Shown here piece by piece: positions 25,486 to 36,162 of a stretch of 64,000 bases of DNA. Origin of the DNA: Stratiolaelaps scimitus (lineage: Eukaryota; Arthropoda; Arachnida; Mesostigmata; Laelapidae); assembly GCA_019614645.1 (NCBI GenBank), contig JABWDB010000009.1:5685501-5749500 (forward strand), given 5' to 3'. The notes below the pieces were generated by a model. That model had not been told where the DNA came from. It saw only the letters and a program-made list of their open reading frames with translations, and did no database searches. Position numbers and translations under genes: made by a program. The first letter of the stretch is position 1, and every line of letters starts with the position of its first letter.

Positions 25486-26812
25486 TTACTTTGGCTTCTT
25501 CGCTGGTTCCGTCTCTTTGGTCTTCATCGTTACCTGCATCAAGCCGCTATCCACAGAGCAGCGTGGTAACTAGCGACTCGCAGATCAGTCGACAGGACGG
25601 CTTGATGGCGGTCCACGGCTATGCTGTAGCCACTGGTCGTTGCCGCAATTTCAATTATTATTATGTAATGAAAAGATCAAATAATCATCTACTCGATATC
25701 GGGAGTAGGGGCGATGAGACGCCGGCAATGAGAGCAACTGCGGCATTAGCACCACAGAGTCAGTCAGTCAGTCAGTCATTTACACAGACATGGCATAAGG
25801 ATGTGTAGTGGTTAGACAGCACGCTGTTCACAGGAGACCCCCGATCGTTGGGTTGTTGGTCGGCCGTTCGAAGAGGTAGCCAAGTCGATACGCAGGCCCG
25901 AGCAGCAAACAGCAGCTAAAAAGGAAGGGCCTGCTAGCCCGCGTTAACCCGCAAGGCCGGTTCGTCGCGGTGGGCGAAGCAGCGGACGAGAACTACTTGA
26001 CGGCTTGGTGGCTGTTGAGAAGTAAAGCAGAGAAAAAAAAAGACATTTGGACGAGGAACGTATCCATAGAAGACAACGAATCCTCACGCGATGAGCAGCA
26101 AATCTCAATAGATGGGTCAGGCCAAGCAGGCAAAAGTCACCGAGGGAAGGGCAACGCAGAGCGAATCAACAGAGAAGCTGTGTTTCTGCTCTACGTTGGG
26201 AGGGGGTGCCTCCACCCGGACGAGGGTGGCCTGGGGGGGTGGTGGATGAAGTTCACAATATATATAAAACTAACAGGGAAGTGAAAGACAGTACAATGTG
26301 GATCTCTGCGATACAGGCCCGATAGATTATATTAGACGATGGACGGTCGAATGCGCCGGAGCTTCGAGCAGGTGAAGATGTTGAAGAGATGCACATGGGT
26401 GGGTGAATGTGGAGTGCGCTCGCCAGCCATAGAATCTTCTCTGTCGACTAATGGATCGATGTAGTGATTGACTGATTGATTGATTGAAAGGTAGATATAC
26501 TGTTTCTCGTCACACACTATGATGGGATTCCAACATAAGCTGGTTCGGCGAAGTTTGTAGTTAATGTAGCAATTTATTGCTAAATACAAATAGTTACATG
26601 TGGATTCAGTGGCCAGCGCGTCGAACCCATATGACCACGGTGTCCCAGATGGGCATTGGTCGAATGTTATCGCTCGCCGGGGTGTCTGGATGAAATCGGG
26701 GTGTCTGGTTGCTCTTACCGTTCATGTTCTTACCGCGCATTGCTCTTCACTGTTGCGCGACTAGGCCAACAACGAAATGATATTACTATCGTTGCTGTCT
26801 TCGCTGTGACAC

Positions 26813-26831
26813 GCACACACACACACACACA
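26813..26831. repeat. (CA)n microsatellite
   Basis: An uninterrupted CA run of about nine units. Confidence 0.93.
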
Positions 26832-27085
26832 TGCAACCCGTGCTTGGCCTGGACCACGTCGCATGTGGGCACAGTGACAAAACAAAATCGCTGTGGTAAC
26901 CTCATCAACGAGGTGGGAGACTAGGTGGTGAGAACAAATCAGACGAATTGCAAGAGCGCGTTTGGGCGGTGGGGTAATCTCGCTGTCGCCCGCTGGCCGA
27001 ATCTACCGAGAGGTTTGTGGTTGCAGACGAATTGCCAAGGCAAGGCTCATAGGTGTGCGGGCATATAGGTACAGCGACCGCCTTG

Positions 27086-27118
27086 GCACACTTCGAATAG
27101 ACTTCACACGAAGTGTGC
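27086..27118. repeat. Perfect 10-bp inverted repeat with 13-nt spacer
   Basis: GCACACTTCG (27086-27095) and CGAAGTGTGC (27109-27118) are exact reverse complements. The half-sites share the core CACTTCG. This could be a dimeric protein-binding dyad or an RNA hairpin. No neighbouring gene tells which. Confidence 0.9.
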
Positions 27119-27544
27119 AAGCGTCGGAAATAATCTTCACACTTTCTATAGGTGACAACCGCAACTACGTCCCGTGGCCAGCTTTCTGAGCAACATCATA
27201 TCTGAGGACCCGTGAGATGAAGTCAGGTTTCTCTCTCGCCCTCTCCGTGTCCTCTCTATTTCTCTTTCTGAGCACCTCGGCACCATAGGGCCAGCAGAAG
27301 ACCAGCCCGATTACAGTAGTGAGTTGTGTTACTCTAGTATTTGATAGTGCGAGAAATCTGGGCTTCGGCGATAACCAGGATTTGTATGTCGACTGCGATC
27401 GGGAGGCAGCTACATCTGCAGCAGAGGCAACGTATGACCAAGCGATATCGGCTACATCCTTTTCCCGCTCTCTCTCTCTCGCTGTGTATCTCGCCCTCGC
27501 TACCCCCTCGGTTCTATCTTCGGTTCGGGAAGAGATCTCTGTAG

Positions 27545-27759
27545 CGTCGATGTCGTTCGTAATGTACAGATGTCGCCTCAGCGTAGTTGGCCCGCAGTCC
27601 GAAGACCTGCTCAGCAGACGCTTGCACTACCGCCACTGCTCCGACGTCCCGCTTCTACTCCGCCGAGCTCAAGGGATTACCGTCGAACAGAACAGCGCCA
27701 GCAGCAGCAGCAACTCGCAGCGATGGGAAGACGGCCATCGAGTCGTCGGGTGGGTGGAG
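27545..27759 (+). CDS. Candidate exon with strong codon bias and donor
   Basis: The candidate follows a long pyrimidine-rich tract ending in CTGTAG (27539-27544). It reads two bases plus 71 codons and ends exactly before the consensus-like donor GAG|GTACGG (GT at 27760-27761), phase 0. In the final 60 or so codons roughly four of five end in G/C, one of the strongest biases in the window. The residues are mixed: Arg/His/Leu-rich first, then a short serine run (AGC repeat), then acidic and aromatic residues. An in-frame ATG lies at 27550. A second frame (27587-27878, ending at AACG|GTAAAC) is also open and biased, so the correct frame is uncertain. No domain is recognised. Confidence 0.27.
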
Positions 27760-27881
27760 GTACGGACAGCCAACCTCCCAGCGGCAACAGCGGCACCGAC
27801 ATCAAATCGAAGACGCTGCCGGCAGCGGCACGCCCTTGGCCAATATCTTTAATGCAGCTATGTACACAACGCCCAACGGTA

Positions 27882-28447
27882 AACACGCGCGCACACACAC
27901 CTACAAACTCTCATGGAGACACACACCTAGCTAGCTGGTGCTGCCAAATCGAGCGTGGCCAGCCAGCGACTCGTTGAGCTAACCTTGTGTAGGTGGTAAC
28001 ATTATTATATTTATAGATATATATATAGGATTGTTTGGGTGCCGACGGACATCGGGTGCTCACAGCACTATTGCAGAAGCGGATTACCATCGCACCTTGT
28101 GAGAAACCATCCGTTCACCTCATTCACCGCCACCGCGTCATGGTCCGTTTTCAAACCACTCCACCCCAACGACGACGACGACGACGTTATCTGTCGCTGA
28201 TCAAAGCTGCTTAAGGGCATGGGCGCAGTGATACCCTGAAGTAAAGCCAACAACACCCCCCATATATAGTGAAAAAACAATAACAACAATCATACTGAAG
28301 GGAGCAGCGGGTTTTCACATTTTTCCGGTTGGCGTTTCTTCGTAGGCGGGCAATGAGAACTGGGTTTGGACGACCCGAACATCGAAGAAAAACGTCTTAG
28401 CCCAGAATGCTTGCCCAGGTTGGTGTAAATGGGCCGCATTATGGGTC
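27882..28447. other. Non-coding; short repeats
   Basis: Nothing gene-like is seen. A broken CA tract lies near 27890-27905, a short TA-rich patch near 28005-28027 and a CGA run at about 28170-28186. Confidence 0.55.
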
Positions 28448-28798
28448 TCACGGAGCCATCTTGTGGAGTGAGACTTGACTCTCTGTATCAAATGAGCAAG
28501 AAACCAAATCGACCGAATGGGCGAAAGTGACGGGCAGCTCAGTCAGCGATTGGGCGATTAGCCCGATGTGGGGTTCGGTGGCACGAGGGTTGTGTTGCCT
28601 GCAGCCAGACCTGCCGGCCTGCTGCTCGCAACAACAACAACACGAGCAGGCATCCCCCATTGCCTCCGAGTAGGCTTGAAGGGGTGAGCGGATATCGATA
28701 TATTGACCGCCTTTAATTGCGTTCAGCAGGACCTGGTCGTGGTGGTGATGCTGGGCGAAGGGTGGTGGTATGGTAGAGAAAGCTATTCGTCTCTGCAT
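28448..28798 (-). CDS. Candidate Cys/His-containing ORF
   Basis: From ATG 28798 the minus strand encodes 116 residues ending at TGA 28450-28448. It has a four-histidine run near residue 18, a cluster of five cysteines and a Gln pair near residues 54-62 (from a TGT repeat), and a mixed C-terminal half. In the central part about 70% of codons end in G/C. Composition is more protein-like than most frames here. No family is recognised, and the cysteine run may be a repeat by-product. On the other strand the sequence 28777-28917 is also open and ends at a strong donor (GCG|GTAAGG, GT at 28918-28919), so the coding strand is undecided. Confidence 0.2.
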   Translation of the reverse strand: MQRRIAFSTIPPPFAQHHHHDQVLLNAIKGGQYIDIRSPLQAYSEAMGDACSCCCCCEQQAGRSGCRQHNPRATEPHIGLIAQSLTELPVTFAHSVDLVSCSFDTESQVSLHKMAP

Positions 28799-31269
28799 TG
28801 CTGCCTCAAGCATTAGACGCCACAGCTACTGCCGTCGGGTCCTGCAACTGCTGGGCGGGGGGGGGCCACGCAAACGATCGCGAGACGGCAGGCTGGCCTA
28901 AGGATGACGCGCGCGCGGTAAGGGTAAGCCTCACGAAAACAATAAACCACATCGATCTCCCTCCGAAGTCGTCGGGGAGCCGATTCCTCTCAGCTTTCCT
29001 CACAACGACGAAGACGATTAGACAGGCATCATACAACTTCTTAGCTAGCGACCCCACATTGCCACGGGAGAGGCGGGCCGACCATCGACGTCGCCGTCGT
29101 CGACGACGACGACGGTCAAATAGGCAACCTCAGCAACGATGGCAGAGTAGCATCAGCACAGCGACGTCCCGAAATAGCCAAAATGAGAGATTTCTTCACT
29201 TTCTCATGTCGCCCGAGGAACAGCAGCGTTCAGCTTGCCATCGTTCCCAGCTTCTCGTCTACCTCTCCTCTGTTTCGTTCTTGTTCCACTACACCCCCCA
29301 GCCGGCCGGCCGGCAATCAGCCAAACACTCCATGTTTATCCCTGCGCCCGTTGTAAGGGACGCCAGAGCCGCCGTCGATAGCGAGCAGAGACGGGAATCT
29401 CTCGCAACATGGGAACCGTGATGAGTATCTCTCGAGATCGCCTAGTCGAAAGGGCCACCGAAGGGGCCATGGGATAGCGATAAAGCAATATCTTATCACT
29501 TCGCTATCATCTACTTATCTATCGGAGATAGAGAATTGGGCGATCGCGAAAGCCGTCGTCCGCCGCTTGCTTGTGTGCGCTGATATCGACCACCCGACAG
29601 CAGCAGCAGCACCAGCGCTGGCGAATCGAGCGACGTTTCTTGATTGCGGTGGCCAAACGGGTAGTGGCAGAGTGAGCCGGTGGCGATGGTGCTCCACGCG
29701 TTCAGCATAGCCTCGTATGTATCGAGGACTTTGCCTAGCTGTTCATCGCGGCTGGGAAAACGCAAAACAACACCAGGGTTACACATTGTAGGGCACATAT
29801 ACGCGCATATACACACCGGGACCTAAGCACACTCACAAACGGATCAGTTGGGTGTCAAGTGGAGATATTGAGCTAGGTGGAAACCAGGGGGGGAGATCTG
29901 CTAAGGCGATGGAGGCGCATGCGAAACGAGAAAGGTATCTATCGCACATAGGAACATATCCTGACCTCATATGTATACATGCCAGCAAATACGTGATCCT
30001 CCATCTATATTAGGTTGGGGGGGGAAATGGATAGCAGGATCTAGTAGGTTTCAGCGCGACGCCTGCTACAAAATGTACAGCGTGGCACCGACACGGGACA
30101 ATCTCAGGTGAAGGGAAGGCCCCCTGATATGTACCTCATTTCTGAGTAGTAGCACCTCTGCGTCGGGCATCAGCATAGTTGTTGCTAGGGCTCTCAGTCG
30201 TTCGTTGACACGTTAGCTCCACACTCTCGTTGTTTAGAGTGAACAGCTTAGTGTGGACCCATTCTGTATGCCTTCCTCTATATATCTATGTCCCTATAAC
30301 TCGAGAAGAAGGCTGAGTTTCGTGACACCATCAGCAGCGTGGTGTGGTGGTGGCTGCTGGCCAAAGTGCGACCGCCCTGAACATCCATGGCAGTGCCAAT
30401 GCACCAGTCCTTCGTGTTCTCGCGCATTGGACGTCGATGTGGCCGCGGCAGGCGGCAGCGGCGCAACGCGATGCGGTGAGTCAAAACTCTCCACGAGGAA
30501 GGGGAGCGAAATGAACGGTGGCGGCGGCGGTGGCGGCGGTGGCGGCAATGGCGGCCGCTGCTGCCACCGATCGTCGCTAACTCTAACGACGACGACAAAG
30601 AGAGAACGAAGGCTTTTTGATAGGGCGTCGCAGCGGCATCATCGTCAGCAGGCTCCTCTCGGCTGCTCAGTGCCTGCCTCGACAGCCCGCCACCCGCTGC
30701 TTGCCGCTGCTAGCCTCTGCTATAATATGATAATAAATTAATTAGATGAATATTAACGTCAATTAGAGAAGATAGTGCGTGAAGCCCGCTGAGTGCCCGG
30801 GAGAAGCGAACGCCAAGCCGAGTCGAAAGCAGAGCGGCTGGCCAGGCAGAAAGTCGACTTTCAATGCAGTCTTCGTTTAGCGGGACAGAGTGAATTGCCA
30901 CGGAGGGAGAAAAACCGAGCGTGCTGTGAGGGCAGAACCGGCAGAACTGGCCAGCCAGCCAGCTAGCCTGTTAGGATAGCAATGCTTGCTGATCCCGAGC
31001 CGAGCTATATGCTGTGCTGGCGTCCTTCGTCGACGAGCGCGCGTAATTTCAAAACACTTTTAGCGTGAATCGCGTGCTACCGCCACGACTATTCGCGCCT
31101 CTCACTGGGTCAGCGAACCCCACGATGGACCACGCACCAGCAGAGCCCGCAGACAGCCCACTCTAAGAGAGCTTGGAGTGCTTTCGAGCTGGTGGCCTTA
31201 CCGAGACGCAGCATAAGCCCATAATGGACGCCAGGGCGCGCCGGCTGCAGTGGCGGGCTGTATACTCAC
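28799..31269. other. Non-coding except possible plus-strand exon ends; CGA and GGC repeats
   Basis: Two overlapping donors (GTAAGG at 28918, GTAAGC at 28924) and an acceptor-like sequence (pyrimidines ending CTCAG at about 29000) are compatible with an 83-nt intron, but no start codon supports the model. CGA repeats lie near 29096-29114 and a GGC/GGT run at 30517-30555. The 207-codon plus frame 28798-29421 was not called, because its middle is an Arg run from the CGA/CGT repeat. Confidence 0.45.
30517..30555. repeat. (GGC/GGT)n trinucleotide repeat
   Basis: About a dozen GGC/GGT triplets that would encode poly-glycine in one frame. Confidence 0.93.
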
Positions 31270-31770
31270 CCCCATAGACGACCGACAACCCTCCCTTGAT
31301 ACAGCAAGCCGTAGCGTTACATCGGTAGTAATGCTTGCTCCTTGCTACGGGTAGCAACCACCCGCCAGCAGTTTTCCCATTAATGGTGGACATTCGAATA
31401 TTGTTCCATTCGCCATAGTCCCGTGCTTTCGTTCGCTTCTCTGTCCCTCGGTCGGGGAGCGCCCTACTCATGGCGGTGAAACCATGAAACCACCGCCAGC
31501 AACTCCCAGTGCATCGCAAGCTTACCCCTTCTCCCGATGATTGAAGATAGGACCTGGTATCTTCAAACTGGAGAAAAATGAGAGCCCTCTTCCACGCTGA
31601 ATTGAATTCCTTGGAGAGCAAAATCTATGGAGGTGTACCCTTGAAGGTAGTTGAACAACTCGAAGGACCGACCGAGGTGGGTTGGCAGATAGGTGCACTC
31701 TGTGAACGAGCTTCGATAGCCACAGTATCGGTGAATGGATATGGCGGGTGTGGTGGTTGACAAGGAACAT
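31270..31770 (-). CDS. Candidate two-exon model
   Basis: On the minus strand, exon 1 runs from ATG 31770 to 31526, before donor GAAGGG|GTAAGC. A 62-nt intron (31525-31464) ends at GAGTAG, and exon 2 runs 31463-31270, before the strong donor GGGG|GTGAGT. The phase-2 junction keeps one frame open through both exons. A competing frame in exon 1 (open upstream to about 31850, with a segment reading TECTYLPTHLGRSFELF) has a stronger third-position bias but stops before the donor. The acceptor has a weak pyrimidine tract. Two good donors on one strand within 260 nt are the main argument for a gene. The exact frame is unresolved and no family is recognised. Confidence 0.2.
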
Positions 31771-31861
31771 GGCCTGTTCCGCCTGTTTGCCGGGGACTCG
31801 AACAGGGCCGATGCCTGAATCCTGCTACTTACTGCTAGCTCGACTGGCTGGTGTCAGCCCG

Positions 31862-33280
31862 GATCATCCGGGATCATCCAGCAAGAAACATCGTCGGCTC
31901 CTGCCACCCCACACGAACCTGTCATACGATTTCGGCTGGCCGATAGCCGACGCAGCCCCTTTTCTCTCTACTCACTATCTCGGTAATCAAGTAGAACGTA
32001 CCCACTGATGAGTCAAACGGCGGAGTTGGCGCTATTCATTAGCAGCAGCGGTAATACTTACTGAAGGCCGCAAGCTGTCTATTTGATGACCGGAAACGAG
32101 CGATGATCCCCGTCCGTCTCATTGGCAGTGTCTCATAGGCAGAGTGTTGAGTCAACTGTGTTGAGGTATTGGGGAACGATTGTCAGCTGACATTTATACA
32201 GCATCGCCGCTATTGACGGTCACGACAAGGACCAACTGTATCTAGCCCCGATAATTCAAAACCTGCGCCTCACCGCACTCTTTACAATGGACGTGAAGAA
32301 GAAGAGAGACCGTGGCGCCGCGAGTTGGCAAGCATCGTTCACATATTGCTAAGCGACGGCGACGACGAGCCACCTACAAAAGCTGTCTCTACCGATCTCT
32401 AACAGAAGAGGCGACCACTACCACCACCAGCACCACCTGGCCCCCGGGCCTATAGGGGTGGAGTGGGCCGTGGGAGAACGCGGGGGGGGTGGGGGGAGCA
32501 ACGTTTAATCAGCGACGTAGACGCCCCAAGCATGAAGCCTGCTCCGTCATGTCCAACCGATGGAAGCCCTCTCGGTAGTAAGGAAGCCTTTTTCGGCTGC
32601 CGTGCTTGATGATCTCCGCGGTACCATCGCAGCTTCTATCACGGGCGAGGCGAGCAAGCCGCCCAGCGATTCACCCAACCTCACAGCATAGCTCACAGAG
32701 GTCAGGTAGACTGCTGTCGCCGCCGCTAATGGTGTGTCAAGGCAAATGAATTTTCAGGATGGTAATCTCAGCATACGATGGCTGTGATGACAGCGACAAC
32801 TCACCTGTAACGGCAGAAGACAGAACACGAACTGTTAGTAAGTCTAACCACCGAGTTCCCGTTCATCCATTGCACCACATACGTTATCTATCGTAACAGT
32901 TAGTAGTGCTCGTACTAGTGACAGTAGCAGTTCTGTCGAGCTGCAGAATTATACTGCCCGATTCCCGATGGAATTTCTTTCAACGAAATTTTCTGTCGTT
33001 AAGATTTACATCATTACTTTCGTGCGTTCAAAAGCGATCAAAACTGATTACGATCTATTTGATTTTTGATCCGACTCCATTAAGCGGTATTTTCCGCTAG
33101 CCGTCATCGCCTTTAGTTTGCAATTTGTGTGTCGTAGTTTGCAATCAATTTCTCATTCTTGATTGGATTGCCACTACACAGGGTCGAGAGAGCCGCCGCG
33201 CGGAACACCACCGCCTGAATAGCCGCTCGCTGCGTCGTCCACACGCGGCCACGCTCAGGCGATTCTGCGTTCGCTGACAC
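31862..33280. other. Non-coding; no clear structure
   Basis: Two GGATCATCC copies lie at 31861-31869 and 31871-31879. A G-rich tract (8 G, T, 6 G) is at 32482-32496. Nothing else is supported. Confidence 0.6.
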
Positions 33281-33616
33281 ATGCGGATGTTCGACGGAAA
33301 ATCGTCTACCGACCACGGAAACCCCCCTTGTGGACAGCTCGAACGTGTTGCCGTATCTGGCTCGGTCTTCCCCTCTATCCCCACATCAGCCAACCCCCGC
33401 TATTCCGATCGAGATTTGCGTTTGTTCGCGCGTCTCGCCGCCGCCGCCTCTGCTGCTAGTGGTCGTTCCGATTGGGCTCATTGCTTGCCCCTGTCTGATG
33501 CCTTTTTCCTCGGTGAGACCTTCCTGATCGGGGCAGGAACCAGGGAGCAAGCAGCGTACAGGCATACTTTTGCCGATACAACAGCATCTCCCTTCTCCCT
33601 GCAGTCCCCTGTTACA
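33281..33616 (+). CDS. Candidate first coding exon ending at GTGAGT
   Basis: From ATG 33281 the frame gives exactly 112 codons up to the consensus donor ACA|GTGAGT (GT at 33617-33618), phase 0. Unspliced, it reads on to a TAG at 33650-33652. Codons are moderately G/C-biased at position 3. The product is of mixed composition with an alanine run near its middle and no recognised motif. The bases before the ATG are a weak start context. No downstream exon could be linked with confidence. Confidence 0.2.
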
Positions 33617-33618
33617 GT

Positions 33619-35662
33619 GAGTCACCTCGAATCAAACGTCCTCTGTCATTAGCGCCACCGGACTATGTACATTATGCACGAGACAGGCGATCCGATCCGA
33701 CTCGTCCGTTGACACCTCAGGCAACTAGAGTTCTCGTGTTCTCCTTGAGATCTGGACGCTTCTATGATATAAAGCATTACTGTACTTACGGCGTAGCTAA
33801 CGTACAGAGAGATAGCGAGAGCACACGACCTTCAACAGTGAGACCTTGAATGTACCAGCAGCACTGCCAGCACCCGAGCCAAAGTGACAGAATATCGTTT
33901 ACGTGAACTCGCTTCAACTAGCGCATACATCAACGAGTTCTCTATCATCTGCTGAACCACGCTGCTAGAACAGTCGCTGTGCGTGCACAGGCGTGGCCTG
34001 TGTCCAGTGGCGTCCACCGCCCACATCCGTCAGTGATATTTCGGGTTCACTACGGAACGCTGTGTTACGTCTACTGTGTTGTATTTCACAGCACGGTTAT
34101 TTGCAGGGATTCTAACAAGGACTCGCCAGTCACGCCTGAAGCTGGGTGAAAGGGATCGAAGCTTCGGGGGCAAGGGAACAGGCCAGCGGTGGTCGCAGTA
34201 AAAGGCACGGTAGGGTCTGGGGCTGGCGGCTAGCGGCTTCAGTGGCAACGGTCGTCGTGGTCCGTAACACTCTGTTGACAGTCGGCCAGGAGCCCTGGCC
34301 AGCCGCCGAATCCTGTCACTTACTCCTGTTTGGCGGAGGCGTGGACGGCTTCGCGCCCGCTATCCCGGGTTTCGCTCGTCTGCTGCTTGCTGCTTGCTGC
34401 CCGCCTGCCTGCCTGGCTTGCTTGAGAGGAGGGCCTGCCTCGCTCGCCGCTCCACTCCATTCAACATCCACGAGAACGCAAACGGTTCCGCCGCGTTCCT
34501 TCGCGCCTGCTGCCACTGCTGTCTCTGTTGCTCACCCACTTTTATTAAAATTCCCCACGAGCTCTTCTCGGCTGGAAGTGGCGTCACCAAGCCTGAGCTA
34601 CTCCGGCTGGTCGCTCTCTCTCTCTCTCTCTCGCTCTCCCAGCCTTGTTTCCCGCTCAGCTCCCAGCAGCCATGCGCTATGCTTTTTTTGTTTCTTCTAC
34701 CTTCTACCACTACCTCTATGCCTCGTCGTCCCCATGTTCTTGCTCTACCTCGCCTTTCGAATGGAGACTTCTTCGAACGATGCCCATCGCCTCTCCGCCA
34801 CGGGACGAAACAGATAGGCGACAACGCAATGAGCGAGTGTGGAAAAGGAAAAACCTGCCTCTGACGTTGCAGGGAGATATAGGAGACTCGCCTTGCGAGT
34901 CGCCAAGGGCTCCGCGCCCTCTTCACAGCTATCCGCCAGCTTGCCAGGAGGGTCCTCGGACGCTTAGGCTACGCAGGTCGGCAGGCAGACGGAGTTCTGA
35001 GAGGCGACGAGAGCTGTGAACGGGCAGCCATAAATTACTGCCGCTAAATACCCCCCTTCATTCTTTCTTTATTTCGTTTGCCGTCTCGAAAGATGTGTGC
35101 ACACCTCAGCGTTCGCTCGCTGTTCCTATATGCGCCAGCTACTACCGACTCGGGAGTTCGCCAGCGTGTCATTTTGGCCCAGTTACTTCCCGTTAGCCTT
35201 TCTACCTATTCCCGCCATACGCTCTCTATCTTTGTCTCCCTCGGGCAGTACCCTCCAAGTCAGTTGTCGCTGGTGGCGGTGGCGGTGACGATGGGGTTGT
35301 GCCAACGGCAGCAGCGGAGGCGGTGGCGAGACACATTTAAATTCAACTTGTTCAAGCTGAAGTCGAGCGGAGCGCGACTCTACCCCGTTCATTCCATCTC
35401 CGCCACTGCGGTCTGGGTACTTGTCGACTTCGTTGAAGAACTCATGCCTCGCACAGACAATCGTTACGCAAAACAGCACGAAACAAGTATACTATGACCC
35501 AACCGTACACGTGCAGTATCGCAAGACACCCATATTGCGCTGCTCGTCATCGGCATACAGCTCGGATTTACCGCCGAGATTTATCGGCCAAGTGACATCC
35601 ACGAGGCCACAAATCATGACTAATACGATCGTTACGTATCGCGTACGGTAGACAGGAGGCAA
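33619..35662. other. Non-coding; CT repeat and overlapping open frames
   Basis: A CT run lies at about 34615-34634. The 223-codon plus frame 34146-34817 and the 188-codon minus frame 34360-34926 overlap each other and pass through low-complexity sequence, so neither is called. Frames at 35078-35497 and 35421-35651 (plus) have mixed composition but start at TTG/ATG without splice support. Confidence 0.45.
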
Positions 35663-36147
35663 ATGATGGGGACAAACGGACGAGTGACCGAATCAACAGA
35701 TTGGGTGACGGATCCGAGATGGACTCGCAGGTAAAAGGAATAGAAGATAGTTATTTGCCGTGATATTAGTAACTCTTTCGGGGTAATTTGTATGAGGCCC
35801 TACCCCATATGCCCATCCACTTGCAGCCAATGCCGTTCAGCTCTCTGCCAGCGGATAACTGTTTAGTTATTCTGCTGTGCAGCTTGTATCATCAGATCGA
35901 GTCGCACTACAATGCGTGGATGGATGTAGTTGTGGTTGAGGAACTTTTTGCACATGAATCCCCACCGGCCGGCCGGCATGATAACGACGACGACGAGCAT
36001 CCAAACGACGACTGGCCGGTCCAGCCGACACCGAGCTGCTCAAACCTCCGCTGCTTCGCCGACGATCACGGCACCTTGCGTGGCAGCCTCTTTTATGGCT
36101 CGAGAGCAGCAGCCGCAGCAGCAGGAGCAGAAGACAAGAGGACATAG
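35663..36147 (+). CDS. Candidate two-exon gene with acidic tract
   Basis: Exon 1 starts at tandem ATGs (35663 and 35666; the second has A at -3) and ends before the near-consensus donor CAG|GTAAAA (GT at 35731-35732). A 110-nt intron ends at CAG (35838-35840), and exon 2 runs 35841-36147 to TAG. The phase-2 junction (AG|C) keeps the frame, giving about 124 residues. Exon 2 has a short hydrophobic stretch, an acidic His/Asp/Glu/Asn tract near 35985-36012, then Cys-containing sequence and an alanine run. In about 40 codons around 35980-36100, some 80% end in G/C. No family is recognised. A GATA microsatellite overlaps the stop. Confidence 0.25.
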
Positions 36148-36162
36148 ATAGATAGATAGAGA
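36143..36162. repeat. (GATA)n tetranucleotide repeat
   Basis: About four to five ATAG/GATA units immediately follow the candidate stop codon. Confidence 0.9.

Larger units (their letters stand above)
25574..27544. other. Non-coding; tetranucleotide and CA repeats
   Basis: No gene is supported. The stretch holds an AGTC run (25758-25778), a TGAT-type run (about 26465-26487), a 12-bp direct duplication (26678-26689 and 26697-26708), a CA run (about 26813-26831) and a perfect 10-bp dyad (27086-27118). The pyrimidine-rich sequence at about 27465-27540 could serve as the acceptor tract of the candidate exon that follows. Confidence 0.55.

Noticed and set aside
28798..29421. 207-codon plus frame
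   Set aside because: Its centre is an arginine run from the CGA/CGT repeat at about 29085-29115, and strong donors near 28918 argue against it being one exon.
30517..30555. Possible poly-glycine coding repeat
   Set aside because: Flanking frames stop soon after or carry no bias. It is treated as a plain trinucleotide repeat.
34146..34817. 223-codon plus frame with Leu/Ser-rich stretches
   Set aside because: It passes through CT and CCT low-complexity sequence that lacks stop codons in this frame. The antisense frame is equally open.
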